A stretch of DNA of 64,000 nucleotides from DATJMJ01 sp035503915 (GTDB lineage: Bacteria > Actinomycetota > Acidimicrobiia > Acidimicrobiales > Palsa-688): NCBI GenBank assembly GCA_035503915.1, contig DATJSU010000049.1, positions 62,001 through 126,000 on the forward strand, written 5' to 3'. Every line of letters begins with the position of its first letter. Position 1 is the first letter of the stretch. Below are positions 24,243 through 32,201 of the stretch, piece by piece. The notes beneath the pieces were generated by a model. The model was given only the letters and a program-made list of their open reading frames with translations. It searched no databases and was not told where the DNA came from. The position numbers were made by a program, and so were the translations under genes.

Positions 24243-24929
24243 TTATGAAGGCCGGCCTATTTCATGCAGGACACCGCCTCCGGCGTCTCGAGCCGAAGAT
24301 CCCTCGCACCCGCGGTGGTTGGCAAGCGAGTTTTGGTGCGACACAGGCGCCTCGGCGCCGTCAGCTAATGGCGTCCCGAACCATGCCAGAGAATGGCCGA
24401 GCTCTGAGCAGCTGCGTAGCGGCGGAGAATAGCGCTCTGTCCACATGATCGAAGTCGCGGCCAAACCTGCCCAGCTCGGGGCGACGCGGATCCGGCCTAC
24501 CGGGCGCTCGCCCACGGTCGCGGCCCACCAGCCACGCTCTTGGTTGTAAATGGTCAGTCTTTCTCGTCGGCCCGGCGACCACGGGTAGCGAACGCGGACA
24601 GACATGCCCGAGCCTTCGCCTCTAAAGGGCGCTGCGTACTCAGGCCCGTCGGCGTCCACAGCGCCCCAGACCGAAAAGATGGCGATCTTGCCAGTCGGTT
24701 CCGAGCCGCATGTCTGTAGCCCGAAATATGCTGCTTCACCACCGATTATTGCGACTTGGTGGCTCCAGAAGTACCCCACCGGCGAGGGGTCGGTCTGTGG
24801 CTCGAGCTCCCATTGCACTGCAGAAAAGCCGCTTTTAGTGCCTGGCCACGACCACGTCGTGTAGGTGCCGACCGCTGCGACCGGCTCTGAAGAGCGGAAA
24901 AGACTGCCTAGTTTTTTGAACGATCGCAC
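24243..24929 (-). CDS. DUF3472-like protein
   Basis: 228 aa, GTG start overlapping the end of the upstream permease gene by 22 bases. The central beta-rich segment reads GTYTTWSWPG, GYFWSHQVAIIGGEAAYFGLQT, GKIAIFSVWGAVDA, GEGSGMSVRVRYPW and RLTIYNQERGWWAAT. This spacing of aromatic and glycine residues recalls DUF3472 proteins (YFWA-Q-GF-GG-GGYIGLQT, GKIAIFS-WDA). No signal peptide is visible. The last 40 residues are low in hydrophobics and may be disordered. Function unknown; the overlap suggests co-translation with the permease. Confidence 0.65.
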   Translation of the reverse strand: MRSFKKLGSLFRSSEPVAAVGTYTTWSWPGTKSGFSAVQWELEPQTDPSPVGYFWSHQVAIIGGEAAYFGLQTCGSEPTGKIAIFSVWGAVDADGPEYAAPFRGEGSGMSVRVRYPWSPGRRERLTIYNQERGWWAATVGERPVGRIRVAPSWAGLAATSIMWTERYSPPLRSCSELGHSLAWFGTPLADGAEAPVSHQNSLANHRGCEGSSARDAGGGVLHEIGRPS

Positions 24930-26293
24930 TTCTCCCTTCTCCCTCCTCCCTTCTGTCGGGCCCAGGCGGCTGGCCGCGTTTGGTCGTGCGCCCGGTCAGG
25001 CCTCTCGCGCTTATCGGCTTGGGCAAAAGCCGCTGCTGGTACAGGGAACCGGTGGTTAGGCGCCCTGTTCCTCGCGGCATGCCGCAGTGCGTACGAGAGG
25101 AGCGCCGCTCCGGCAGGCACGGCGAGAAAGACCGACGAAAAGGCAGCGACGACGATTACCGGTACGAGCGCTGTGAGCGCGACGGTGCGTCCCCGGCCGC
25201 TCAGGACCTTCGCAGCTGACCCGAGAGCCAATATGTAGACCACGATGAAGCAGGCCGACGTGGCGCGTACCAGGTCGGCGGGGCTGGTCGCGCCGGCAAG
25301 GAGGGCCCCCAAGAGGATCGCGCTTGTCAGTGCCAATGCCCAAAGGGGGCGCCTCGGTATGTCCCGGTGCGGCCCGGCGCCGAACCACGCCGGCAAGGCG
25401 CGGTCGCCGGCGAGCGAGGCTGCCAGTTTGGCCGTGCTCCCGATGTAGACGTTCATGGTCCCCATCGTGAGCGCTACCGCGAGGACGGCCGTGCCGTCAC
25501 GCCCGGCGCGGCCAAACCCGGCAGCGACGAGGTCGGCGAGCGGGGCTCGGGAGCCATCGCTTGCCGTGACCGTGATCGTTGCCACCGCGAGACCGCAGTA
25601 GAGCACGGCCATGAGGGCAAACGCCATCAGTACCGCGCGCGGCAAGTCCCTTGCCGGGTCACGAAAATCTCCCGCCAACTGTGCCATTGCCTCCCAACCG
25701 ACGAAGAGCCAAACCAAGATGTTCGCGGCAGTGCCGACAGCCCACCACCCATGCGGCGCGAACGGCTCCCAGTTGTGCGTCACGTGCCCAGGCAGAGCAA
25801 CGCTAACCGCCAGCCCTATGGCACATACCAGGACCGCAGCCAAAGCAAGCTGAAAGCCTGAGCTGATGGTCAACCCGAGCACATTTGCGACGATGACGGC
25901 CGCGAACATAAACATTGCTACACCCCCTGCTACCGCGGTCCCCGACCCCGTGAGGTCGGCCACGTAATAGCCGCCGATCAGTGATACGGCAGGGGCGCCG
26001 CAGACAACCGCCGTGGCAAAGCAAGTCCCTGTAATTGCCGACGCATCACCGCCGAAGCCTTCCCTTACGTAGGCGCTCAGTCCTCCGGCAACGGGGTGGC
26101 GCAACGCGAGCGTCAAAAAAGTGAGCGCGAGGGGTACCGACAGCACTAGCAGCGCTGCCCAGGCGATCAGCGATGCTGGGCCGGCTGCCCTGGCGGCCAA
26201 GGAGGGTACCAACAGGACCCCGGGGCCAATGAGGGCGCCCACGTAGTACGACGCTCCACGGACAGGGCCCAAACCGGCGCGGCCCTCGTTCAC
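24908..26293 (-). CDS. APC-superfamily amino-acid permease
   Basis: 461 aa, GTG start. About 12 transmembrane helices; the first unwound helix carries the substrate-binding signature GASYYVGALIGPGVLLVPSL, typical of APC transporters (YjeH/cationic-type branch). Helix 3 and 6 regions are GGLSAYVREGFG and ILVWLFVGWEAMAQLAGDFRDPARDLPRA, the conserved E-x-DP-R-PRA loop. It probably imports or exports an amino acid by proton coupling; the substrate is not deducible. The C-terminal 50 residues are strongly basic and cytoplasmic. Confidence 0.88.
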   Translation of the reverse strand: MNEGRAGLGPVRGASYYVGALIGPGVLLVPSLAARAAGPASLIAWAALLVLSVPLALTFLTLALRHPVAGGLSAYVREGFGGDASAITGTCFATAVVCGAPAVSLIGGYYVADLTGSGTAVAGGVAMFMFAAVIVANVLGLTISSGFQLALAAVLVCAIGLAVSVALPGHVTHNWEPFAPHGWWAVGTAANILVWLFVGWEAMAQLAGDFRDPARDLPRAVLMAFALMAVLYCGLAVATITVTASDGSRAPLADLVAAGFGRAGRDGTAVLAVALTMGTMNVYIGSTAKLAASLAGDRALPAWFGAGPHRDIPRRPLWALALTSAILLGALLAGATSPADLVRATSACFIVVYILALGSAAKVLSGRGRTVALTALVPVIVVAAFSSVFLAVPAGAALLSYALRHAARNRAPNHRFPVPAAAFAQADKRERPDRAHDQTRPAAWARQKGGGRREKCDRSKN

Positions 26294-26332
26294 ATCCCGA
26301 CGCTATGCCAGATTGCGGGCGCCATCTGTCCT

Positions 26333-26378
26333 CAATGCCGTCCACGACGCCGTCAGCAATGCCGTCCACGACGCCGTC
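26333..26378. repeat. 24-bp tandem duplication
   Basis: CAATGCCGTCCACGACGCCG plus TC occurs at 26333-26354 and again at 26357-26378, separated by AG, so the period is 24. In one plus-strand frame it encodes a duplicated 8-residue unit (NAVHDAVS), but that frame has no other sign of being a gene. Confidence 0.85.
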
Positions 26379-26557
26379 TCCAGGCTGTCCCGAGGGCTAG
26401 GCGCTGAGAAGTGCGAGATGGGCCCTTGCCGTGGCCACAAAGAGGGCAAGCAGTCCCCGCGACGACCGGCAGAGGGCCAGTTTCGTTGCGTTGCCGCGAC
26501 GTTGCAGCGCATGAGTACCGAAAATGTGCTCCTGGCGCTGAAAGGTAGCCTTTTACG

Positions 26558-26588
26558 ACCGTGAACGTGCCTTTTGCGCGTTCACGGT
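26558..26588. promoter_or_regulatory. Perfect 10-bp inverted repeat (operator or terminator-like)
   Basis: ACCGTGAACG (26558-26567) and CGTTCACGGT (26579-26588) are exact inverted repeats around an 11-base spacer. There is no T-tract on either side, so a protein-binding operator is as likely as a terminator. It is about 390 bases before the S9 peptidase start and 265 bases before the permease start, so its target is unclear. Confidence 0.55.
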
Positions 26589-26975
26589 ACCTGGAAGTAG
26601 TTGTCCGGATTTGTACGGTACTTAGAAAAGCCAGTGCTCGGGGTCGAGAGCATCCCAGACTGCCAAGTAAAGACCAACGTTGGCTGTTTGGCGCCAGGGT
26701 AAGCAGCACCCGACTTTAGGGACCACGGCCCACCTACGTGCCGCTTCGTTCCTCATTTCTGTCCTGACGGCTCCTCCTGGTCGAAGGTACCTGTCTCGAG
26801 GGGTAGCCGCTTGGAGCGGAGCCACGCGGAGCCTCTTCGTCGCGAGGCTCGCGACAACCAGGCGTCCTGAACGACCTCAGCCAGTTCGTCATGGGTGGGC
26901 CTGTCAGCGTTCTGCCTCATCTCATCAGTGTGGACCGGGCCGGGGAGCCCTTCACCGTGCCCGTCGCTACGCACA

Positions 26976-28880
26976 ATGGCAATCTTGGCCGCCCCCGCTC
27001 GCTATACGGCAGTATTAACCGTGGCCGGTCTCATGCACGCCCTCCTCCAGAGCAAGTCCGCTCGCCTCGCAGACGTCCAACGCGATCCTCCCGGGGACTT
27101 GTTGGTGAGGAGTGACTTGAGCGGGACGATGCAGCTCTACGAGCTCGCACCTGGTGAGGAGCTCACCCAGCTCACCGCCTTACCGGAACCGGTCGGCCGG
27201 GCACGGTACGTCCCCGGTGGCGACGGCGTGGTCATCGAGGTAGATCACGGAGGTGACGAGCGCTTCCAGCTTTACAGCTTCGGCCGGGACGCCGCCAGGG
27301 ACAGGCCCGTAGCCCAGCTTGGTGAGCTCACCGCCTTGACCGAAGACAGCGCGCACGTGCACTTACTGGCGGGAGTCTCCCCGGACGGGAGGCGGTTGGC
27401 GTACCTCTCCAACCGTGCCAACGGGGTCGACTTCGACCTGTGGTCCCGGGAACTTTCCACTGGCGGAGAACGGCGGTTGTACGCGGACGGCGGTTGGTGC
27501 CAGCCCGGCTCAGGCTTTTCCCCCGACGGCACCTGGGTTTCGGTCCTGCGGCCCGGGCCACGCCCCTTGGACATGGACCTGCTGTTAGTCAACGTAGAAA
27601 CCTGCGAAACCCGCGTCGTCCTCCCCCACGCCGGGGAGGCAGCTTTGGTGGGCGCACCTGCGTGGCTAGGAGACGACGAGTTCCTAGTTTCTTCGAACGT
27701 CGGGCGTGATAACGCGATCGCGCTGCGCCACGACTTTTCCTCGGGCCGCACCGAGCCCGTGCCCCGAGCGGAGGGGCGATGGGACGCCAGTGTCCTCTCC
27801 AGCCCGGAGGGCGGAGTCGCCTGTTTCGTCGAAAACCGCAACGGTGCCTCGCGAGTGACCATCCGCGCCCCAGGTCAAGATGGGGAGCTAGAAGTACCCT
27901 TGGTGGAGCCCGGAATAGTCGAGCGCCACGATGTGGCGCCGCCTCAGTTCTCCACCGACGGTTCGCGGCTCTACTACACCCTCATGACACCCAGGCGAAC
28001 CGGGGACGTCTGGGCTTTTGACCGCCGCACCGGAAAGGTCGCCCGGCTCACCAACAGCCCCGTCTCGGTCGCTCCGGAACAACTGGTGAGCCCGGAGCTG
28101 GCCGAGGTGGTCAGCTTTGACGGCGAGCCTGTCCCTTTGTTCGTGTTCCGGCCCAGTGCCAAGGGACCCCGTCCACCAGTGGTGGTGTTGGTCCACGGCG
28201 GACCAGAGGGCCAAGCGACGCTGGCCTTCGACCCGGTCGTGCAGGGGCTTGTATCCGCTGGCTACGGCGTCGTCGTCCCGAACGTTCGCGGGTCTGCTGG
28301 TTACGGCAAGCGTTACGCGTCCCTCGACGACACCACCAAGCGCCTCGACTCAGTGCGTGACCTCGCATCGGTCCATGGCCGGCTGGAAGGTCTGGGCTTC
28401 GACCAGGGCCGTGCCGCCCTCTGGGGCGGCTCTTACGGGGGCTACATGGTGCTGGCCGGCCTGGCCTTCCAACCCGAGCTTTGGGCCGCAGGCGTGGACA
28501 TTGTGGGTATTTCCGACTTGGTCACTTTCCTGGAAAACACCTCCCCCTACCGAAGGGCCCATCGCGAGCGCGAGTACGGCTCTTTAGCAAAGGACAGGGA
28601 CTTTCTTGTCGCTGCCTCGCCACTGCGGCGCGCCGACGCTATCCGCGCGCCCCTCTTCGTCGTCCACGGCCGCAACGACCCGCGAGTACCCGTGAGCGAA
28701 GCCGAGCAGTTGGTGGCCAAACTGACCGAGCGCGACATCCGCTGCGAGCTCGTCATCTATGAAGACGAGGGCCATGGCCTCGCCCGCCTCTCGAACCGCC
28801 TCGACGCCTTTCCGAGAGCGCTGACTTTCCTGGACGAAGTGTTGCAGCATAGGGGGGCGGGAGCCCCCTTGAGCCCCTGA
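26976..28880 (+). CDS. S9-family (prolyl oligopeptidase-like) serine peptidase
   Basis: 634 aa from the ATG at 26976; the frame stays open upstream, but the family pattern begins here (MAILAAPARYTA). The N-terminal 380 residues form the beta-propeller (repeats such as GRRLAYLSNRANGVDFDLW and FSPDGTWVSVL). The C-terminal alpha/beta-hydrolase has the oxyanion region VLVHGGPEGQ, the nucleophile motif WGGSYGGYMVL, the Asp loop VVHGRNDPRVP and the His loop YEDEGHGLARL. The full catalytic triad is present. It probably cleaves short peptides in the cytoplasm, as no signal peptide is seen. Confidence 0.92.
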   Translation: MAILAAPARYTAVLTVAGLMHALLQSKSARLADVQRDPPGDLLVRSDLSGTMQLYELAPGEELTQLTALPEPVGRARYVPGGDGVVIEVDHGGDERFQLYSFGRDAARDRPVAQLGELTALTEDSAHVHLLAGVSPDGRRLAYLSNRANGVDFDLWSRELSTGGERRLYADGGWCQPGSGFSPDGTWVSVLRPGPRPLDMDLLLVNVETCETRVVLPHAGEAALVGAPAWLGDDEFLVSSNVGRDNAIALRHDFSSGRTEPVPRAEGRWDASVLSSPEGGVACFVENRNGASRVTIRAPGQDGELEVPLVEPGIVERHDVAPPQFSTDGSRLYYTLMTPRRTGDVWAFDRRTGKVARLTNSPVSVAPEQLVSPELAEVVSFDGEPVPLFVFRPSAKGPRPPVVVLVHGGPEGQATLAFDPVVQGLVSAGYGVVVPNVRGSAGYGKRYASLDDTTKRLDSVRDLASVHGRLEGLGFDQGRAALWGGSYGGYMVLAGLAFQPELWAAGVDIVGISDLVTFLENTSPYRRAHREREYGSLAKDRDFLVAASPLRRADAIRAPLFVVHGRNDPRVPVSEAEQLVAKLTERDIRCELVIYEDEGHGLARLSNRLDAFPRALTFLDEVLQHRGAGAPLSP

Positions 28881-28935
28881 TCAAGTCCCACCCACAAGAG
28901 CAAGGGCGAGGCCGGCTCGGGGAGCTCCCGCTACC

Positions 28936-29610
28936 ATGCGGAGCGTGGGGTACTCGGGTTCAGTGACAGTGGGCGGACCGCCGGGCACGAGGGAGCTCGC
29001 CGGCCTCAGCGTGACCAAGTTGGCCGTCGGCGAGATGGACAATAACGCTTATTTGCTCCGCTGCTCTGAGACAGGGGACATGCTGCTTGTGGACGCTGCG
29101 AACGACGCCGGCCGGTTGCTCGAGCTAATCGGCGTGGGCCCGCTCCGTGTAATCGTGACCACTCACCAACACTGGGACCACTGGCAAGCCCTCACTGAGG
29201 TGCAGGCTGCGACCGGGGCAGCGGTTGTCGCGCACCCCGACGACGCGCCCGCATTGCCCGTCCCTGTTACTTTCCTTGCCCACCACGGCGCCACCGTGCG
29301 GGTAGGTGCCGCCGAGCTGACTGTGGTCCACTTGCGCGGCCATACCCCGGGCAGCATCGCGCTCTGCTACGACGCCGGGGGGCGGCTCGCCTCGGCGCCG
29401 CACCTGTTCACAGGTGATTCGCTTTTTCCAGGTGGCCCTGGCAACACGGGTAATGACCCCGAACGTTTCGGGCAGCTGATGGGCGACTTGGAGGAGCGGG
29501 TGTTCGCCAAGCTCCCAGATGCCACTTGGGTTTACCCGGGGCATGGCCGGGACACCACTCTCGGGGCTGAGCGCCCGCACCTCCCCGAGTGGCGCGCTCG
29601 CGGTTGGTGA
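28936..29610 (+). CDS. Metallo-beta-lactamase-fold hydrolase
   Basis: 224 aa. The zinc-site motif TTHQHWDHWQAL (H-x-H-x-D-H) is near residue 75. Further metal ligands are in LRGHTPGSIALCYD and LFTGDSLFPGGPGNT, and the final HG is in WVYPGHGRDTTLG. This is the glyoxalase II-like branch, and it probably hydrolyses a thioester or related bond. It lies 55 bases after the S9 peptidase on the same strand and 71 bases before the nitroreductase, so these three could be one transcript. Confidence 0.88.
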   Translation: MRSVGYSGSVTVGGPPGTRELAGLSVTKLAVGEMDNNAYLLRCSETGDMLLVDAANDAGRLLELIGVGPLRVIVTTHQHWDHWQALTEVQAATGAAVVAHPDDAPALPVPVTFLAHHGATVRVGAAELTVVHLRGHTPGSIALCYDAGGRLASAPHLFTGDSLFPGGPGNTGNDPERFGQLMGDLEERVFAKLPDATWVYPGHGRDTTLGAERPHLPEWRARGW

Positions 29611-29681
29611 CGACCCCAGCGCCACGGGGATCGATCATTACCGATGAGAGACGGCTTGGCACAGGTGCGTAGGCTGCGCCC

Positions 29682-30275
29682 ATGGAGTTCCAGCAGGTGG
29701 TCGAACGGCGCCGCATGGTGCGCCGTTACGTGTCGGGCCGGCCCGTGCCAGGCGAGGTCGTAGAGGCCATCACAGCCAACGCCCTCCGCGGACCTTCGGC
29801 CGGGTTCTCTCAGGGCTTCGGGTTCCTGGTCCTCGACAACCCCTCGGAGATCGCACGGTTCCGCACAGCGGCGACACCCGACGATGAGGACAAGGACAAC
29901 TGGTACGCGGCAACCTTCGAGGCACCGCTAGTGATCGTGCCCTGTTCCAACAAGGACGCCTACCTCGACCGGTACGCCAAGCCGGACAAGGGTTTCACCG
30001 ATCGCTCAGACGCTTGGTGGCCGTCACCGTACTGGGACATCGACACCGGCTTTGCTACCCTCCTCATGCTCTTGACAGCCGTAGACCAGGGTCTTGGAGC
30101 CTGTTTCTTTGGCATCCCCGTGCAGCGCTTGGTAGCTGTCCAGGAAGCCTTTGGCATACCTGCGCGGTACCGGCCCATTGGGGCGATCACGGTCGGCTAC
30201 GTCGACGAGCCCCCAAGGGACGCCAGCAAGCGGCGCGTCCCGGCCCAGGAAATGGTCCACCACGGCCAGTGGTAG
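29682..30275 (+). CDS. Nitroreductase-family protein
   Basis: 197 aa. The start MEFQQVVERRRMVRRYVSGRPV is the typical N-terminus, where RRR-VR-Y binds FMN phosphate. ALRGPSAGFSQGFGFLVLD follows, and the FMN loop FGIPARYRPIGAITVGYVDEPP is near the C-terminus. The central segment DIDTGFATLLMLLTAVDQGLGACFFG is also standard. It probably reduces nitro, quinone or similar substrates with NAD(P)H. In actinobacteria close relatives may use F420 instead of FMN; this cannot be decided here. Confidence 0.9.
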   Translation: MEFQQVVERRRMVRRYVSGRPVPGEVVEAITANALRGPSAGFSQGFGFLVLDNPSEIARFRTAATPDDEDKDNWYAATFEAPLVIVPCSNKDAYLDRYAKPDKGFTDRSDAWWPSPYWDIDTGFATLLMLLTAVDQGLGACFFGIPVQRLVAVQEAFGIPARYRPIGAITVGYVDEPPRDASKRRVPAQEMVHHGQW

Positions 30276-30298
30276 CGCTGGTCGGCCAGCCAGGTGTC

Positions 30299-31120
30299 TT
30301 AGCACGACGGATCGTTGGTCGACCTGGGCAGGGGTGGGACCAGCCCACGGTCCCGGTCTCCGAGCGAACGCTCAATGTGGGCCGAAGTGAGCGGCCGTTC
30401 GCCGTCAAGCAGCCAAACGTCCATCGACACATCAGTTGAGCGGGCGACCAGGCGGGGGGACATAGCAGCGAAAATCGCTTCGTTGTACTCCACTTCCGCT
30501 CGGGAGGGGAGCCAACCAGTCGAGCTGAGCTCGTCCTCGACCGCCACCCATGAGACCACGTTGTTGAGGTGGCCCTGGGCGTCGAAGTCGCTGCCCCGGA
30601 GCGGCCAGGGCCGGGCGCGGGCAACGACCTCGGGCGTCGGAGCCTCGAGGTGGAGCCGGACCGAGGCACGGCGGCGGCCTGCCGATGGGGCATAGACCCG
30701 TTCGAACAGCTCGCCGACGTCCACCGTGCGCCCGCTGAGCGTACTTACTGCCACCCAGGCAGCACAGGCCAGGACGCAAGCACCCTCGCTCCCGCTGATC
30801 ACTGTTGTCCGCTCCGCCCACCTCGGGCCGGTTGCCGAACAAAAGGTCTCAGCTCGGAACTGTTCACCAAGCACTGGGTACTGGCGGACGTTGATCTTCG
30901 TCCAGCGCACGACCCAACCGATGGACGCTGGCCATTGGGCGTCAGCGGCGTCGTCTTCGGCGGCGTCCTGCAGGTAGCGGGCGAGGGCGTCCAGTCGCGC
31001 CCTCCCGGTGGGCGCTACGTCGCCGAGCCGCACCCGGTAATCGGCGGTATAGACCCGGCCCTGGCTCGGCACCGGGACAAACTCTGCTGGTGGCGGTCCC
31101 CCATCGACTGCCCGGCTCAT
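30299..31120 (-). CDS. Acyl-ACP thioesterase-like (double hotdog) protein
   Basis: 273 aa from the ATG at 31120, which overlaps the rhodanese stop as ATGA; a TTG at 31198 would overlap by 80 bases and is rejected. The first hotdog shows YTADYRVRLGDVAPTGRARLDALARYLQDAAEDDA. The second shows WPLRGSDFDAQGHLNNVVSW, with the D-x-GH-NN catalytic region of FatA/FatB-type enzymes, and VEYNEAIFAAM. It should release fatty acids from acyl-ACP or acyl-CoA in the cytoplasm. Its coupling to a sulfurtransferase is unusual. Confidence 0.85.
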   Translation of the reverse strand: MSRAVDGGPPPAEFVPVPSQGRVYTADYRVRLGDVAPTGRARLDALARYLQDAAEDDAADAQWPASIGWVVRWTKINVRQYPVLGEQFRAETFCSATGPRWAERTTVISGSEGACVLACAAWVAVSTLSGRTVDVGELFERVYAPSAGRRRASVRLHLEAPTPEVVARARPWPLRGSDFDAQGHLNNVVSWVAVEDELSSTGWLPSRAEVEYNEAIFAAMSPRLVARSTDVSMDVWLLDGERPLTSAHIERSLGDRDRGLVPPLPRSTNDPSC

Positions 31121-31923
31121 GTTGCCACTGGGCGGTCGGGGTGCGAGCTGTACTCGGACCACGAGCCCGGGTACAGGCGCCCGGTGACGAGGCCGCAAAG
31201 CTCCAGAGCGAGCAGGTTATGGCAGGCTGTGACCCCGGAGCCGCAATAGGAGACCACCTGAGCTCCCGCCAAGACGCCAGCGCTCTCGAAGCGGTCCCGT
31301 AGCCGCTCGGCTGGGAGGAACCTGCCGTTTTGGTCGAGGTTCCCTCCGCATGGGAGGCTGACGGCCCCCGGGATATGGCCAGCGCGGGGGTCGACGCGGT
31401 CCTCTTGGCCACCGTAACGTTCGGTGCTCCTGGCATCGAGGACCACGTTGGCGGGGTCGGTGGCGTCATCGATGTCAGCAAGTTGCTCTTGCGGCCACGG
31501 GCGTGCCACGAAGTGCGCCGGGCTGACCACGGTGCCCCCTGCTTCGAGCGGCCCTCTGTAACATCGAAGGCCTCCGTCCAGCAGGGCCGCGCTGTGGCCT
31601 GTTGCCCGTAACATCCACACGAGCCGCGCTGCGACCACTCCCCCCTGGTCGTCATATCCGACGACGGTGGCATCGTCAGCTATGCCGAGCACCGACATCC
31701 CGGTTGCGAAGACTTCTGCGTCCGGCAACGGGTGACGCCCCCGCCCGGCCCGGGGGTCGCCAGAGAGCCACTTGTCGAGGTCGACGAAGACGGCTCCGGG
31801 GAGGTGGCCCGATTCGTAGGCCTCTTGTCCAGAGCGACCGTCGACGTACCAACGCACGTCGGCGAGGACCAGGCACTCACGGTTCTTTTCCACCCACGAC
31901 GCGTCTACGACGGGAGGGACCAC
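31117..31923 (-). CDS. Sulfurtransferase with two rhodanese domains (thiosulfate/3-mercaptopyruvate type)
   Basis: 268 aa, GTG start. The N-terminal inactive rhodanese begins at VDASWVEKNRECLVLADVRW and contains YESGHLPGAVFVDLD. The C-terminal domain contains VVLDARSTERYGGQEDRVDPRAGHIPGAVSLP and the active-site loop VVSYCGSGVTACHN. The persulfide-forming Cys is in CGSGVTA, closer to the mercaptopyruvate (CGxGVT) than the thiosulfate type. It transfers sulfane sulfur to cyanide or thiols. The last codons overlap the thioesterase start. Confidence 0.93.
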   Translation of the reverse strand: MVPPVVDASWVEKNRECLVLADVRWYVDGRSGQEAYESGHLPGAVFVDLDKWLSGDPRAGRGRHPLPDAEVFATGMSVLGIADDATVVGYDDQGGVVAARLVWMLRATGHSAALLDGGLRCYRGPLEAGGTVVSPAHFVARPWPQEQLADIDDATDPANVVLDARSTERYGGQEDRVDPRAGHIPGAVSLPCGGNLDQNGRFLPAERLRDRFESAGVLAGAQVVSYCGSGVTACHNLLALELCGLVTGRLYPGSWSEYSSHPDRPVAT

Positions 31924-32201
31924 GGCCCGAAACTACTCGCTATAGGCACCACCTGAGCAGGCAACCGGGGAAATGGTACCGGTTGGCGCTCGGCAAAGTC
32001 GTTATTGTACACCGGTTTTCGGGGTGCGCCATCAGTGTGGCCACGGGTCCTTAGCGCAAATAGTCGCATAGTCGCAGGGTCGCCCGATCTCTGCCGAGCC
32101 TCAGCAACTACCCCATTTGAGGGCGACTGCAAAACGCTCCGCGCACACAACGATCACAGGTCCCCCTCAGAGCCATCACAGGCCCTGGGTACGGCAACCT
32201 C

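Larger units (their letters stand above)
26294..26975. other. Long intergenic region, no supported gene
   Basis: Nearly 680 bases between the permease and the S9 peptidase. It holds a 24-bp tandem duplication at 26333-26378 and a perfect inverted repeat at 26558-26588. Short ORFs on both strands (for example 26313-26564 plus, 26353-26709 minus) lack ribosome sites and known motifs. The promoter for the peptidase must be in the last part. Confidence 0.5.

Noticed and set aside
26313..26564. 83-aa ORF containing the duplicated NAVHDAVS unit
   Set aside because: The repeat gives it a protein-like look, but there is no ribosome site and the rest of the sequence matches no family.
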